From Microbacterium sp. Bi121 (lineage in GTDB: Bacteria > Actinomycetota > Actinomycetes > Actinomycetales > Microbacteriaceae): a stretch of DNA of 64,000 nucleotides. The position numbers and the translations under genes were made by a program. Every line of letters starts with the position of its first letter. Position 1 is the stretch's first letter. Positions 11,525 through 19,500 of the stretch are shown here, one piece after another. The notes under the pieces were generated by a model that did not search any database, was not told the DNA's origin, and worked only from the letters and a program-made list of their open reading frames with translations. The stretch covers positions 310,001 to 374,000 of the forward strand of contig NZ_CAKKLJ010000002.1 of NCBI RefSeq assembly GCF_918698005.1, in the 5' to 3' direction.

Positions 11525-12112
11525 TCAGAGTCCGACGAGCGCGCGTACCTTCTGCAGGGCCGCGCTGGCCGCATCGAGAGGCGCCTGCGGATCTGAACCG
11601 TTGTCGTACGCCGCACGAAGGTCGCCGAGCCTCGAAGCATACTGCGACACCGCGTCGCTCCAGTCCGCAGCGAGCGAACTCGGGGCGGGGGTGTCCGACA
11701 GTACGGCGGCATCGTTCTGCAGCGAATCGACGATCTGCGCGCCGAGATCCATGTTGTCCTGCACCAGCTGCAGCCCTCTTACCCCGTCATCCAGCCGTGG
11801 CTGGACCTTGCCGACGAACGTATCCATGTCGGGATCCGCAGCCGGCGGCTGAGTCGGGACGGGCTCGGACGTAGGCGTGGAAGTGGGCGTCGGTGCTGAT
11901 GTCGGCGAGGGCGACGCCGTCGCCGACGAACTGGCGCTCGGAGACGGAGATGGTGTTGGCTCACCGTCGCGAGGCAGCAGGAAGAACAGCAACGTCCCGA
12001 CGATCGCCAGCGCGAGAACAGACAGGCCCACGATCAGCCAGATGCGACCCTTGTTGCTCTTCTTCTCCTCCGGGAAGATCCATTCGGCTCGAGGCTGTCC
12101 GTCGCTCATCAC
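11525..12112 (-). CDS. Membrane-anchored protein with Ser/Pro/Thr linker, unknown function
   Basis: A 195-residue protein: a ~25-residue cytoplasmic head, one transmembrane segment (about residues 26-46), a 45-residue low-complexity linker of Pro, Ser, Thr and Ala (about 50-95), then an extracytoplasmic helical domain of about 100 residues. The start is GTG 12112, in a GTGA overlap with the glycosyltransferase gene; ATG 12109 is the alternative. The translational coupling implies a job in the same glycan pathway, for example as a scaffold at the outer membrane face, but no family is recognised. The linker is the kind that spans a cell wall and may be O-glycosylated. Confidence 0.7.
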   Translation of the reverse strand: MMSDGQPRAEWIFPEEKKSNKGRIWLIVGLSVLALAIVGTLLFFLLPRDGEPTPSPSPSASSSATASPSPTSAPTPTSTPTSEPVPTQPPAADPDMDTFVGKVQPRLDDGVRGLQLVQDNMDLGAQIVDSLQNDAAVLSDTPAPSSLAADWSDAVSQYASRLGDLRAAYDNGSDPQAPLDAASAALQKVRALVGL

Positions 12113-13062
12113 TTCTCCAATGCGGGCATGGGCTGCCAGGTGCGATCACGTGCGGCCTTGCCGCCGTCGCGGAGACCCCGGAACAGGTTACTGGTGCCGC
12201 GCACCGTTCTCTCGACGAACACGAGGCGGATGAGTTCTTTGAAGAAGGTCGCCGTCGTGCCGAGGCCGAATAACACTGGGTTGTAGACGCCGTGGACCCG
12301 GTAGTAGTGCTTGATGAACGCCCGGTTGCGCATGATGTAGTAGCGGTAGGCGTTGCTGGACGCGTTCATGTGCCGCACGCCCATATCCCACTGCTTGATC
12401 TCACGGGTGCGACGCAGCACGAACTCGTCGACGATCACAGCGGTCGTGAGCCGCGAGGCGAGCCAGCCGTACACCTGGTCGTCCCAATAGATGAAGAAGC
12501 GAGGGTCGGGGAGTCCGATCTGCGACACGATCGAGCGGTGGATGAACATGCCCTCGAAGCATCCGCTGTTCATCTCCTTGAAGCCGGACTCATCGAACCC
12601 GGCCGGTGCGAACGGGATCGGGATGCCCATGCGCTCGGCGATGCGGTACTGCCAGTAGAACTCGCTGCCGTCGTAGTCGTAGCGGCGTCCTTGGATGCTC
12701 TTGAAGCGGGGGGCCCACTTGCCCATCTTGGCGAGGCCGTCGGGGAGAACCTCGACGTCGTCGTCCATCATCCAGATCCACTCGCTGCCGAGTTCGTACG
12801 CGGTGCGCATGCCCTCGCTGAATCCGCCGGATCCACCGGTGTTGGTTTCCAGCTTGCGATACACGATCTCTGTGCCGATGCCGTCGCGGAACGACTCGAC
12901 GACTTCAGTGGTGTCATCCGCTGAAGCGTTGTCGATGATGACGACGCGGCCTGGCTTCGGATCCATCGCGGTGATGCTCGTGAGGAGGCCGGACAACAGG
13001 TGGGAGCGGTTGTAGGTGACGATGACGATCGCCGAAGACGCGGGATCGAACGCCGCGGTCAT
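12109..13062 (-). CDS. GT2 glycosyltransferase, galactofuranosyltransferase-like (GlfT1 type)
   Basis: A 317-residue GT-A enzyme. The start is ATG 13062, in an ATGA overlap with the upstream glfT2-like gene; the longer frame is an artefact. Motifs: IVIVTYNRSHLL at the N-terminus, NTGGSGGFSEGM for donor binding, the metal-binding DDD at 100-102, and a WDD catalytic motif at 193-195 (YWDDQVYGW). The combination of GGSGGF, DDD and WDD is shared with GlfT1/GlfT2. In mycobacteria GlfT1 (Rv3782) sits between the two ABC exporter genes and adds the first Galf residues; a similar priming role is inferred here. No membrane helix is obvious. Confidence 0.82.
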   Translation of the reverse strand: MTAAFDPASSAIVIVTYNRSHLLSGLLTSITAMDPKPGRVVIIDNASADDTTEVVESFRDGIGTEIVYRKLETNTGGSGGFSEGMRTAYELGSEWIWMMDDDVEVLPDGLAKMGKWAPRFKSIQGRRYDYDGSEFYWQYRIAERMGIPIPFAPAGFDESGFKEMNSGCFEGMFIHRSIVSQIGLPDPRFFIYWDDQVYGWLASRLTTAVIVDEFVLRRTREIKQWDMGVRHMNASSNAYRYYIMRNRAFIKHYYRVHGVYNPVLFGLGTTATFFKELIRLVFVERTVRGTSNLFRGLRDGGKAARDRTWQPMPALEK

Positions 13063-14969
13063 GCCGTCTCCTCGAAGATCTGCTGCCAGGACTCTGGCGA
13101 GACGAGCTCCGGCAGCGCCTGCCGGTACTGACGCTGCAGCTCGGGCCACCGTCGCTGGAGTTCGGCGTGGAGCCGGATCGTGTCGCGCAGCATGCGCCGA
13201 TACTTCTTGCGGTCACGGGTGTAGATGTTCTTGCCCGAACCGTCCGCGGCGCTCACGAGCGCGCTGTCGAAGGCCGGCACACGCCACCAGTGGGCGTCCT
13301 CCTTGCCGAACTCGACCTCCGGCCGTTCCACGTTCGCGGGGTCGGGCTTGTGGAGCCAGTGCGCCACGAGCGTCACAAAGGTGAACCATCGCAGTTGTAG
13401 ACCGCTCGGGCTGTCGAACTCGTGCCGAGAGGTCTGCTTGTACACGCGTCGCCCGTACCGCGAATGCAAGACCGCCGACGGATCGCGGTGGACCGTGGTC
13501 TCCGGATACTCGGCGGCGAGGGCCCTGGCAGCAGGCATCGCCGTCGCCAGGTTCTTCGGCATGTGGTCTGGGCCGGATAGGACATCACGCAGTGCGCGTG
13601 CCCGGAGCTCGACGGGGTAGTACTGCATCATCATGAGGTGCTTGAGATCGGCGCGACGGCTGTGTCTGATCAGCCGCCCACCGCGTGGCGCGTTCGAGTG
13701 CAGGAGACCTGCGACGATGCGGTTCCGCGCGTGGAAGTACGCCTGCCAGTCGATCGTGTCGTCCTTGTTCACCCACGAGACGTGCCAGAGCGCAACGCCG
13801 GGCATGGAGACGGTCGGGAATCCGGCTTCGCCTGCCCGCAGGCAGAACTCGGCGTCGTCCCATTTAATGAATGCGGGCAGCGCGAGGCCGACCTCGCGGA
13901 TCGCATCGAGGGGGATCAGGCACATCCACCAGCCGTTGTAGTCGGCATCCATGCGCATGTGCAGGAGTGTGGACTGACGCAGGTTCGATGCGCCGAAGTC
14001 GTGCGGCATCTCCTCCTGATACAGGTTGCGCCACATGAACGGCGCTTCATCGACGACCTCTGCCCAACCGTGCAGCTTGGGGCGGTCGAGCAGGTCGAAC
14101 ATGTGCCCGCCGACGAGGACGGGTTTCGTGGCGTACTGGCCGAACACGATCGAGCGACGCAGGGACTCCGGCTCCAACCGCACGTCATCGTCGAGCAGCT
14201 GCACGAAGTCGCTTTCGGGACGTTGCAGTGTCTCGTGCATGGCGCGCGCGAATCCACCCGAGCCGCCGAGATTCGGCTGACGCACCACTTGCAGCGTGTC
14301 GCCGAGTTGACTTGCGACCCCATCGAAGCCGTCCTGGTCAGCGACGAGCTGGGTGCCCTGGTCGATGAGGAAGATTCGGTCGACGAACTCGAGGGCGTCC
14401 GGCGACGCGGCAAGCGCCTGAAGCGTCTCCACGCAGTAGTCGGGCTTGTTGAAGGTCGTGATGCCGAGGGAGGCCTTGCCCGCGCGAGCGGGCTCTTGCT
14501 CCGTCGTCCACTCCGCGCCCTCGAGCACTGCCTGCTTGTCCTCGGCGACGATGTCGAACCAGATCCAGCCACCGTCGCTGTATTGAGTGAGTTCGAGGTC
14601 GAAGGCTGTCGTGGCCTCACCTGTCACCTCGCGCGTATCGATGCGCTGACGTACTCCAGAGCCGTTCGAGCGGTACACGAGGATCGTCGCGGGCCCCGTG
14701 GTGCGAACCGTGAGCCGCACCTGCCGAACGCTCGTCCAGTGCTGCCAGTAGGAAGCGGGAAACGCGTTGAAGTACGTGCCGAGCGAGACCCGTCGTCCCG
14801 AGACGATGCGTGCGCGGTGGCGCCCGAGGATGTTGCCGAGCTGCGCACGGTTCGAGACGCGAACCGGCTTCTCATCGATGAACGACCAGGTTTCCGGGTC
14901 GGCGTAAAGCGGAAGCAGATCAGGGTCGCGGTCGAGGGGAAAGACGACATTCTGAAGGACGTGAGTCAC
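13059..14969 (-). CDS. glfT2: Galactofuranosyltransferase GlfT2 homologue
   Basis: A 636-residue GT2 enzyme, nearly the same length as mycobacterial GlfT2, a processive bifunctional Galf transferase. It has the N-terminal beta-sandwich (to ~170), then the GT-A domain with TTFNKPDYC, NLGGSGGFARAMH, the metal-binding DDD at 260-262, WDD at 370-372 and the conserved His of GVALWHVSW at 396. These positions nearly coincide with the catalytic residues known for the mycobacterial enzyme. The start is taken as GTG 14969 because homologues begin shortly before LQNVVFPLDRDPD; a longer frame to 15020 exists. A TAGAAC -10-like element at 14986-14991 precedes it. Substrate should be UDP-Galf made by Glf. 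Confidence 0.9.
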   Translation of the reverse strand: MTHVLQNVVFPLDRDPDLLPLYADPETWSFIDEKPVRVSNRAQLGNILGRHRARIVSGRRVSLGTYFNAFPASYWQHWTSVRQVRLTVRTTGPATILVYRSNGSGVRQRIDTREVTGEATTAFDLELTQYSDGGWIWFDIVAEDKQAVLEGAEWTTEQEPARAGKASLGITTFNKPDYCVETLQALAASPDALEFVDRIFLIDQGTQLVADQDGFDGVASQLGDTLQVVRQPNLGGSGGFARAMHETLQRPESDFVQLLDDDVRLEPESLRRSIVFGQYATKPVLVGGHMFDLLDRPKLHGWAEVVDEAPFMWRNLYQEEMPHDFGASNLRQSTLLHMRMDADYNGWWMCLIPLDAIREVGLALPAFIKWDDAEFCLRAGEAGFPTVSMPGVALWHVSWVNKDDTIDWQAYFHARNRIVAGLLHSNAPRGGRLIRHSRRADLKHLMMMQYYPVELRARALRDVLSGPDHMPKNLATAMPAARALAAEYPETTVHRDPSAVLHSRYGRRVYKQTSRHEFDSPSGLQLRWFTFVTLVAHWLHKPDPANVERPEVEFGKEDAHWWRVPAFDSALVSAADGSGKNIYTRDRKKYRRMLRDTIRLHAELQRRWPELQRQYRQALPELVSPESWQQIFEETA

Positions 14970-15071
14970 GTGATGGATCTCCGAAGTTCTATTCCCGCAG
15001 GACCCGGTTCGGGTGCCCAACGGGGTTCGACGAGCAGGAACAGCCTACCCGTCGCAGTTGTGGATGACCCG

Positions 15072-16373
15072 TCACCCCTCCGCACGCAGCGTCGGTATCA
15101 CCCCGGTGTTGGCCGCATCGATGTTCTCGCGCCATGACCTCGACTGTCCGGCGCGCAGAGCGCACAGGACGAGCATGAACCATCCGGCGCCCGCGAGCGT
15201 GAAGCTCTCGAACATCGAATCCACAGCGAGCGTCACGAGCACCAGCGGCGTCCAGGCGTAGACGACGGAACGGCGCGCGCTGGCGACCAGCCACGAGCGC
15301 ACGATCGCCACTCCACCCAGCAGCAGGAACAGCACGAGCCCGATGATGCCGAGCTGGAGCAGCACGTCGAAGAACGCGTTCAGCGCCGTCTGGTGGTGGT
15401 CGGCGAGCCAGTAGTTGATGTAGACGAAGGGGTACTCGCCGCGATCCCACGGCCCGAACCAGCCCCACCCCTGGAGGGGCTTGACCGCTGAGAAGTCGAG
15501 GATCTTGTTCCACAGATCCGCTCGGGTCGAGAAGTCGGATCCCGCGCCCATCCACCTGATGATGGGATGCCGGAACGCGAACGCCAGGGCGAGTGCCAGC
15601 GCGACCAGCGCGCCGAGCGCCCACTGCGCGAACGTGCGTCGCTCAACCGGAGCGTGGCGGACGATCGTCAGTGCGCCCGTCACGACGCCGACGGCTGCAG
15701 CGAGCACGAGGACCGTCGGGGACGCGGACAGCAGGGCGAGGAAGCCGGCCAATGCGATCGACGGGACGGCGATGGGGGCGATCACCGACTGCGAGCGCCA
15801 TTCGATGACGAACGTGATGAGTGCGATCACGGCGACGAAGCCGAGCATGTTCCTCGTGCCGAACAGGCCCTGGATAGGGCCGCCGATGGCGAGGTTGCCC
15901 GCGATGTCCAGGAAATGGATCGGCACGTCGAGGAGTACGCCGGAGAGGATCTCGACGCCGAGCGAGAGCCCGAGCGTGACCCGGAGCGTGTCGCCGATCG
16001 CACGCACCGTCTGCAGCGTGTCGCGGATGTGGCCGATCGTGATCGCGATCACGGCGAAGCCGAGCAGCCACAGCCACCCGATGAAGGTGTCCGATCTGTC
16101 GGTCGTCCAGATGATGCTCACCAGCGCCAGCGTCAGGAACATCAGCAGCGACGTGGGTGCGATGCGCAGCAGCGAGAGCTCCTCGCGGCGGACGAACAGG
16201 ATCGCGATGCCCAGTAGAGCGAGCAGGAGCACGATCGTCGCGAACGTCGCAGCCGAGGTCATCCGCTCGATCGCGAATGATCCGAACGTCGCCCCGAGTG
16301 CTGTGAGCGTGTACGCACGCGCCATCTCCACAGACCCGAGCAGGCGGGCGAGCGCAGCCTGACCCCCCGTCAC
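15072..16373 (-). CDS. O-antigen ligase/polymerase-like membrane protein (second copy)
   Basis: A 433-residue polytopic protein with about ten to twelve predicted transmembrane helices. Near the C-terminal third is a large extracytoplasmic loop with WGWFGPWDRGEYPF and NYWLADHHQTALNAFFDVL, matching the Wzy_C/WaaL pattern (GxG...H...HN) where a conserved His acts in glycan transfer. It starts with GTG 16373 in a GTGA overlap with the upstream paralogue. Its role should be joining or polymerising lipid-linked glycan on the outer face of the membrane. No peptidoglycan-attachment enzyme of the LCP family is in view, so attachment could fall to one of these two proteins. Confidence 0.85.
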   Translation of the reverse strand: MTGGQAALARLLGSVEMARAYTLTALGATFGSFAIERMTSAATFATIVLLLALLGIAILFVRREELSLLRIAPTSLLMFLTLALVSIIWTTDRSDTFIGWLWLLGFAVIAITIGHIRDTLQTVRAIGDTLRVTLGLSLGVEILSGVLLDVPIHFLDIAGNLAIGGPIQGLFGTRNMLGFVAVIALITFVIEWRSQSVIAPIAVPSIALAGFLALLSASPTVLVLAAAVGVVTGALTIVRHAPVERRTFAQWALGALVALALALAFAFRHPIIRWMGAGSDFSTRADLWNKILDFSAVKPLQGWGWFGPWDRGEYPFVYINYWLADHHQTALNAFFDVLLQLGIIGLVLFLLLGGVAIVRSWLVASARRSVVYAWTPLVLVTLAVDSMFESFTLAGAGWFMLVLCALRAGQSRSWRENIDAANTGVIPTLRAEG

Positions 16374-17791
16374 GGGATGCGCCGAGCCTCACGGCCGCGC
16401 TCGGTGACGCGGGACTTCTCATCGAGGCCTACTCCGATCAGGGGAACGGCCTTGATCTTGAACGAGAACAGCACGAGCAGCATCCATCCCCAGAGCATGA
16501 TCGGCGTGGACTCGACGAGGCCCTGGACGAGCAGGATCACCGTGAACAGGATCGGCAGCAGCGTCAGAGGGGAGAACGGACGGTCGGCTCGCAGATCCCA
16601 GCGCGGCCGGTCTGCTGCGAAGAACCACGCCCGCCACAGCAGGCTCAGATAGGCGGCTGCCATCAGGATCACGCCGACGACGCCGAGCTGCATCAGCACG
16701 TCCAGCCACATGTTGTGCGCGTGGAAGACCGTGATGCCGTGGTCCACGATCCACCTGTCGAACGCCGGCTCTGTGGGAACCCATGGGCTGGAGAAGCCAT
16801 TCCCGAAGATCGGGTGGTGTCCGGCGCGCTCGACGACCTTCGCCCAGATGAGGTCGGTCCGTCCGGTGAGATCTGCACCTCGTCCCAGCGCGGTGAACAG
16901 GGGCTCGCGGAAGACCACGACGGCGGCGACGGCGATCGTGACGAGCGTGCCGCACGTGGCGTAGATCCGTGCGCGTGCACCCGGCGCGTGCGTCCGTCTG
17001 ATGAGGATCGCGACGACCAGCACGACAGCGACCGCCGCGGCGCAGACGTACGCCGTGGCGGACGACGCCCGGAGCATCAGATACGCCGCGACGACGATCC
17101 ACAGCGCATGCGTGACGCGCCAGCGCGCACGCTGCGCGATGCGCACACCGAACGTGATGATCGCGAACAGACACAGGATCGCGAGCACGTTCGCGTTGCC
17201 GACGATCCCCTGGATGCGTCCGCCGTCGAAGAGGTTTTCTCGCACCCAGTACCACTGCGCATCGACGTCGCCCTCGGGGAGCGTCAGGAAGTTGGGCAGC
17301 AGTGGATGCCGGAGCACCACCGCGACGAGCAGCTCGAGCGCGAGGGACAGGCCGACGATCCACTTGAAGGCGGATGCCAGGGACTGCACGATCTCGTGCC
17401 ACGTGAGCACGTGGGCGATCAGCAGTGCGGTGACGGTGACGGCCGCCAGCAGCACCCACGTCACGATCGTGGCGGCGCGCCACTGCGACCACGCCAAAGA
17501 CAGCAGCGCGAGCGCGACATAGCCCAGCGCCGCCCACGGGAGTCGCCGCCAGGCGAACGGGTGCGGACGGTTCTTCGCGAGCATCGGGATGCCTATGGCG
17601 CACGATCCGAGAACCGACAGTCCGAGGACCACCGCGGCCCCGACCTCGCCGAGCAGGTTGTATACGGCGGTGTGCGCGAACACGACGAACAGCATGAGCG
17701 TGGTGTACCCGCGCAGCAGAAGATGCCCCGTCGACTCGCGCTCCGGCGCGGTGGGCGGGGCCGCCACTGGGTGCTTCGTGTACTGCGCCAT
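16370..17791 (-). CDS. O-antigen ligase/polymerase-like membrane protein (first copy)
   Basis: A 473-residue polytopic membrane protein. The ATG at 17791 is selected because it follows a leaderless-type TAGCCT -10 element and begins MAQYTKHP before the first helix; the much longer frame reads antisense through manA. The C-terminal third contains GHHPIFGNGFSSPWVPTE and VFHAHNMWLDVLMQLGVVG, a clear Wzy_C motif with the conserved HAHN. It is the first gene of the minus-strand glycan operon and diverges from manA with only 66 bp between start codons. Duplication with the next gene suggests two different acceptor or linkage specificities. Confidence 0.87.
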   Translation of the reverse strand: MAQYTKHPVAAPPTAPERESTGHLLLRGYTTLMLFVVFAHTAVYNLLGEVGAAVVLGLSVLGSCAIGIPMLAKNRPHPFAWRRLPWAALGYVALALLSLAWSQWRAATIVTWVLLAAVTVTALLIAHVLTWHEIVQSLASAFKWIVGLSLALELLVAVVLRHPLLPNFLTLPEGDVDAQWYWVRENLFDGGRIQGIVGNANVLAILCLFAIITFGVRIAQRARWRVTHALWIVVAAYLMLRASSATAYVCAAAVAVVLVVAILIRRTHAPGARARIYATCGTLVTIAVAAVVVFREPLFTALGRGADLTGRTDLIWAKVVERAGHHPIFGNGFSSPWVPTEPAFDRWIVDHGITVFHAHNMWLDVLMQLGVVGVILMAAAYLSLLWRAWFFAADRPRWDLRADRPFSPLTLLPILFTVILLVQGLVESTPIMLWGWMLLVLFSFKIKAVPLIGVGLDEKSRVTERGREARRIP

Positions 17792-17798
17792 CGCAATC

Positions 17799-17851
17799 AG
17801 GCTACCGCGCGACACCCTCGGCCCAGCCGTGCCACGGCAGATCGATACGCT
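17799..17851. promoter_or_regulatory. Divergent leaderless promoters of the ligase gene and manA
   Basis: Minus strand: TAGCCT at 17804-17799 places the transcription start at ATG 17791. Plus strand: TACGCT at 17846-17851 places it at ATG 17858. Both have the 7-8 base spacing seen elsewhere and neither has an obvious -35 or Shine-Dalgarno sequence. Confidence 0.5.
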
Positions 17852-17857
17852 GGGCCC

Positions 17858-18985
17858 ATGCTGCTTCGTCTCTCCAACATCCCTCGCGACTACGCCTGGG
17901 GATCGCCCACCCTTCTGGCCGAGCTCGAGCGTCGACAGCCGAGCGGCTCCCCGGAGGCGGAGGTCTGGTTCGGCGATCACCCAGGAGACCCTGCCGATGT
18001 CGAAGACGGCTCGACGCTGGACGCCGTCACCGGGGGCACCCTTCCGTATCTGCTCAAGCTCCTCGCCGCCGGTGACCCGCTCTCGATCCAGGTGCATCCG
18101 ACGATCGCACAGGCACGCGACGGCTGGGCACGGGAGACTCATCTCGCCGCTGACGACCCCACCCGCAACTACCGCGACGAGAACCACAAACCGGAGCTCA
18201 TCGTGGCGCTCAGCGACCGCTTCGAGGCTCTCGGCGGGCTGCGTCCCGTCGCGGACACGCTGCGCCTTCTCGACAGTCTCGGTCCATCTTCCGCCGTCAC
18301 AGCACTGCGCGTGCGCCTGTCGGCCGACGGGGACGCGCTGGGAGACGCAATCGCCTGGCTGCTCTCCGGCGCGGCGCAGGCCGAGGTGGCCGACATCATC
18401 GCGGCACTGGAGCACGCAGCATCCGACGAGTTCGCCCCCGAGCTGGACGCAGCGCGGAGGATCGCGGCTCGCAACCCCGGCGACGCCGGCGTCGTCGTGG
18501 CGCTCCTGATGAACTTCATCGTGCTCGGCCGCGGCGAGGGCATCTTCCTGCGCGCCGGGCTGCTGCACGCCTACGTCTCCGGCCTCGGCGTCGAGATCAT
18601 GGCGGCCAGTGACAACGTCCTGCGCGGCGGGCTGACGCCCAAGCACATCGACGTGCCCGAACTGCTCTCGATTCTGGACACCACGCCGGGGACGGTTCCC
18701 GTTCTGCGCCCGGCGACCGCGGGTCCCGTGACGTCGTACCCCGTCGATGTCCCCGACTTCGCGCTGCGCCGTGTCGTGCTCGACGGAGCGCCGGTGTCCG
18801 TCGATGTCGTCGCCCCGGCGATGGTGCTGAGCGCCGGGGGAGAGGTGACCGTCGAGGGGGCGGATGCTGCGACCGTCACCGTGCCCGTCGGCCAGGTCGT
18901 CTTCGCCTCGGAGGGCGAACGCACCCTGGTGCTGTCGGGGGAGGGAGTCGCCTTCGTCGCCGAGCCGGGCGCGACACGCCGATGA
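17858..18985 (+). CDS. manA: Mannose-6-phosphate isomerase, class I
   Basis: A 375-residue zinc enzyme interconverting fructose-6-P and mannose-6-P, feeding GDP-mannose and related nucleotide sugars. It begins RLSNIPRDYAWGSPTLL. The zinc-site motif LSIQVHPTIAQA supplies Gln and His ligands, NHKPELIVAL the Glu, and GLLHAYVSGLGVEIMAASDN the late His and catalytic region. Length is typical of type I PMI. ATG 17858 is fixed by the leaderless -10. In actinobacteria manA often lies close to whiB2, the Rv3259-like gene and DUF3499, as here. Confidence 0.95.
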   Translation: MLLRLSNIPRDYAWGSPTLLAELERRQPSGSPEAEVWFGDHPGDPADVEDGSTLDAVTGGTLPYLLKLLAAGDPLSIQVHPTIAQARDGWARETHLAADDPTRNYRDENHKPELIVALSDRFEALGGLRPVADTLRLLDSLGPSSAVTALRVRLSADGDALGDAIAWLLSGAAQAEVADIIAALEHAASDEFAPELDAARRIAARNPGDAGVVVALLMNFIVLGRGEGIFLRAGLLHAYVSGLGVEIMAASDNVLRGGLTPKHIDVPELLSILDTTPGTVPVLRPATAGPVTSYPVDVPDFALRRVVLDGAPVSVDVVAPAMVLSAGGEVTVEGADAATVTVPVGQVVFASEGERTLVLSGEGVAFVAEPGATRR

Positions 18986-19032
18986 CACGCCGTGAACTTT
19001 CAATATGCGCTTGAGGGTTTACGATCCGCGAC

Positions 19033-19061
19033 TTGACCGAGGCGAATGACACGGGTGTAAT
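19033..19061 (+). promoter_or_regulatory. Promoter of whiB2 with consensus -35/-10
   Basis: TTGACC (19033-19038), a 17-base spacer, then TGTAAT (19056-19061) form the most canonical housekeeping-type promoter in the window. Predicted start near 19068, leaving a ~43-base leader with a strong AAGGAG ribosome site at 19099-19104, 6 bases before the ATG. Confidence 0.7.
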
Positions 19062-19110
19062 TAGTGGAGCAAAGCCCAGTGGGGGACTGTTATAGGGCAA
19101 GGAGAACGAT

Positions 19111-19428
19111 ATGACGGGTTACCGTTCCGACGTTCCCGAGAATTGGTTTGTCGATCCGGTCAATCTCGGGGTACCCGGGGTCAGGCGTCCAGAGCATGAA
19201 GCGGACACGGCTCTCGCGTGGCAGACCGACGCACTCTGCTCGCAGACCGACCCGGAAGCGTTCTTCCCTGAGAAGGGCGGCTCGACGCGCGATGCGAAGC
19301 GCATCTGCTCGTCCTGCGACGTACGCGGCGAATGCCTCGAGTACGCGCTGAACAACGATGAGCGCTTCGGCATCTGGGGCGGTCTCAGCGAGCGCGAGCG
19401 CCGCAAGCTCAAGCGTCAGGCCGGCTGA
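19111..19428 (+). CDS. whiB2: WhiB2-family iron-sulfur transcription factor
   Basis: A 105-residue Wbl protein. The four cluster-binding cysteines are C43, C66, C69 and C75 (C-x2-C-x5-C core), followed by GIWGG at 87-91 and a basic C-terminal tail (RERRKLKRQ) for DNA contact. The segment CSQTDPEAFFPEKGGSTR is diagnostic of the WhiB2/WhmD/WhiB subfamily, which controls septation with WhiA in other actinobacteria. Strong SD and promoter elements suggest high, regulated expression. Its position beside manA, the zincin-like gene and DUF3499 matches the Rv3255-Rv3260 order. Confidence 0.95.
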   Translation: MTGYRSDVPENWFVDPVNLGVPGVRRPEHEADTALAWQTDALCSQTDPEAFFPEKGGSTRDAKRICSSCDVRGECLEYALNNDERFGIWGGLSERERRKLKRQAG

Positions 19429-19500
19429 GCGGACTGCTTGGCGGCCACGCCGCGCGGGCTGACGATGTGGTCGAGTCCGAGCGCTTAGGCTGACCAGGCC

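Noticed and set aside
13638..15137. 499-residue plus-strand frame opposite glfT2
   Set aside because: Shadow of a clear GlfT2 homologue; no start signal or family motif.
16715..17857. N-terminal extension of manA by 381 residues
   Set aside because: The extension is low-complexity Arg/Asp sequence antisense to the ligase-like gene; MLLRLSNIPRDYAWG at 17858 is the standard ManA start.
17792..19003. Long upstream extension of the ligase-like gene
   Set aside because: It reads antisense through manA; membrane-protein sequence begins only after ATG 17791.
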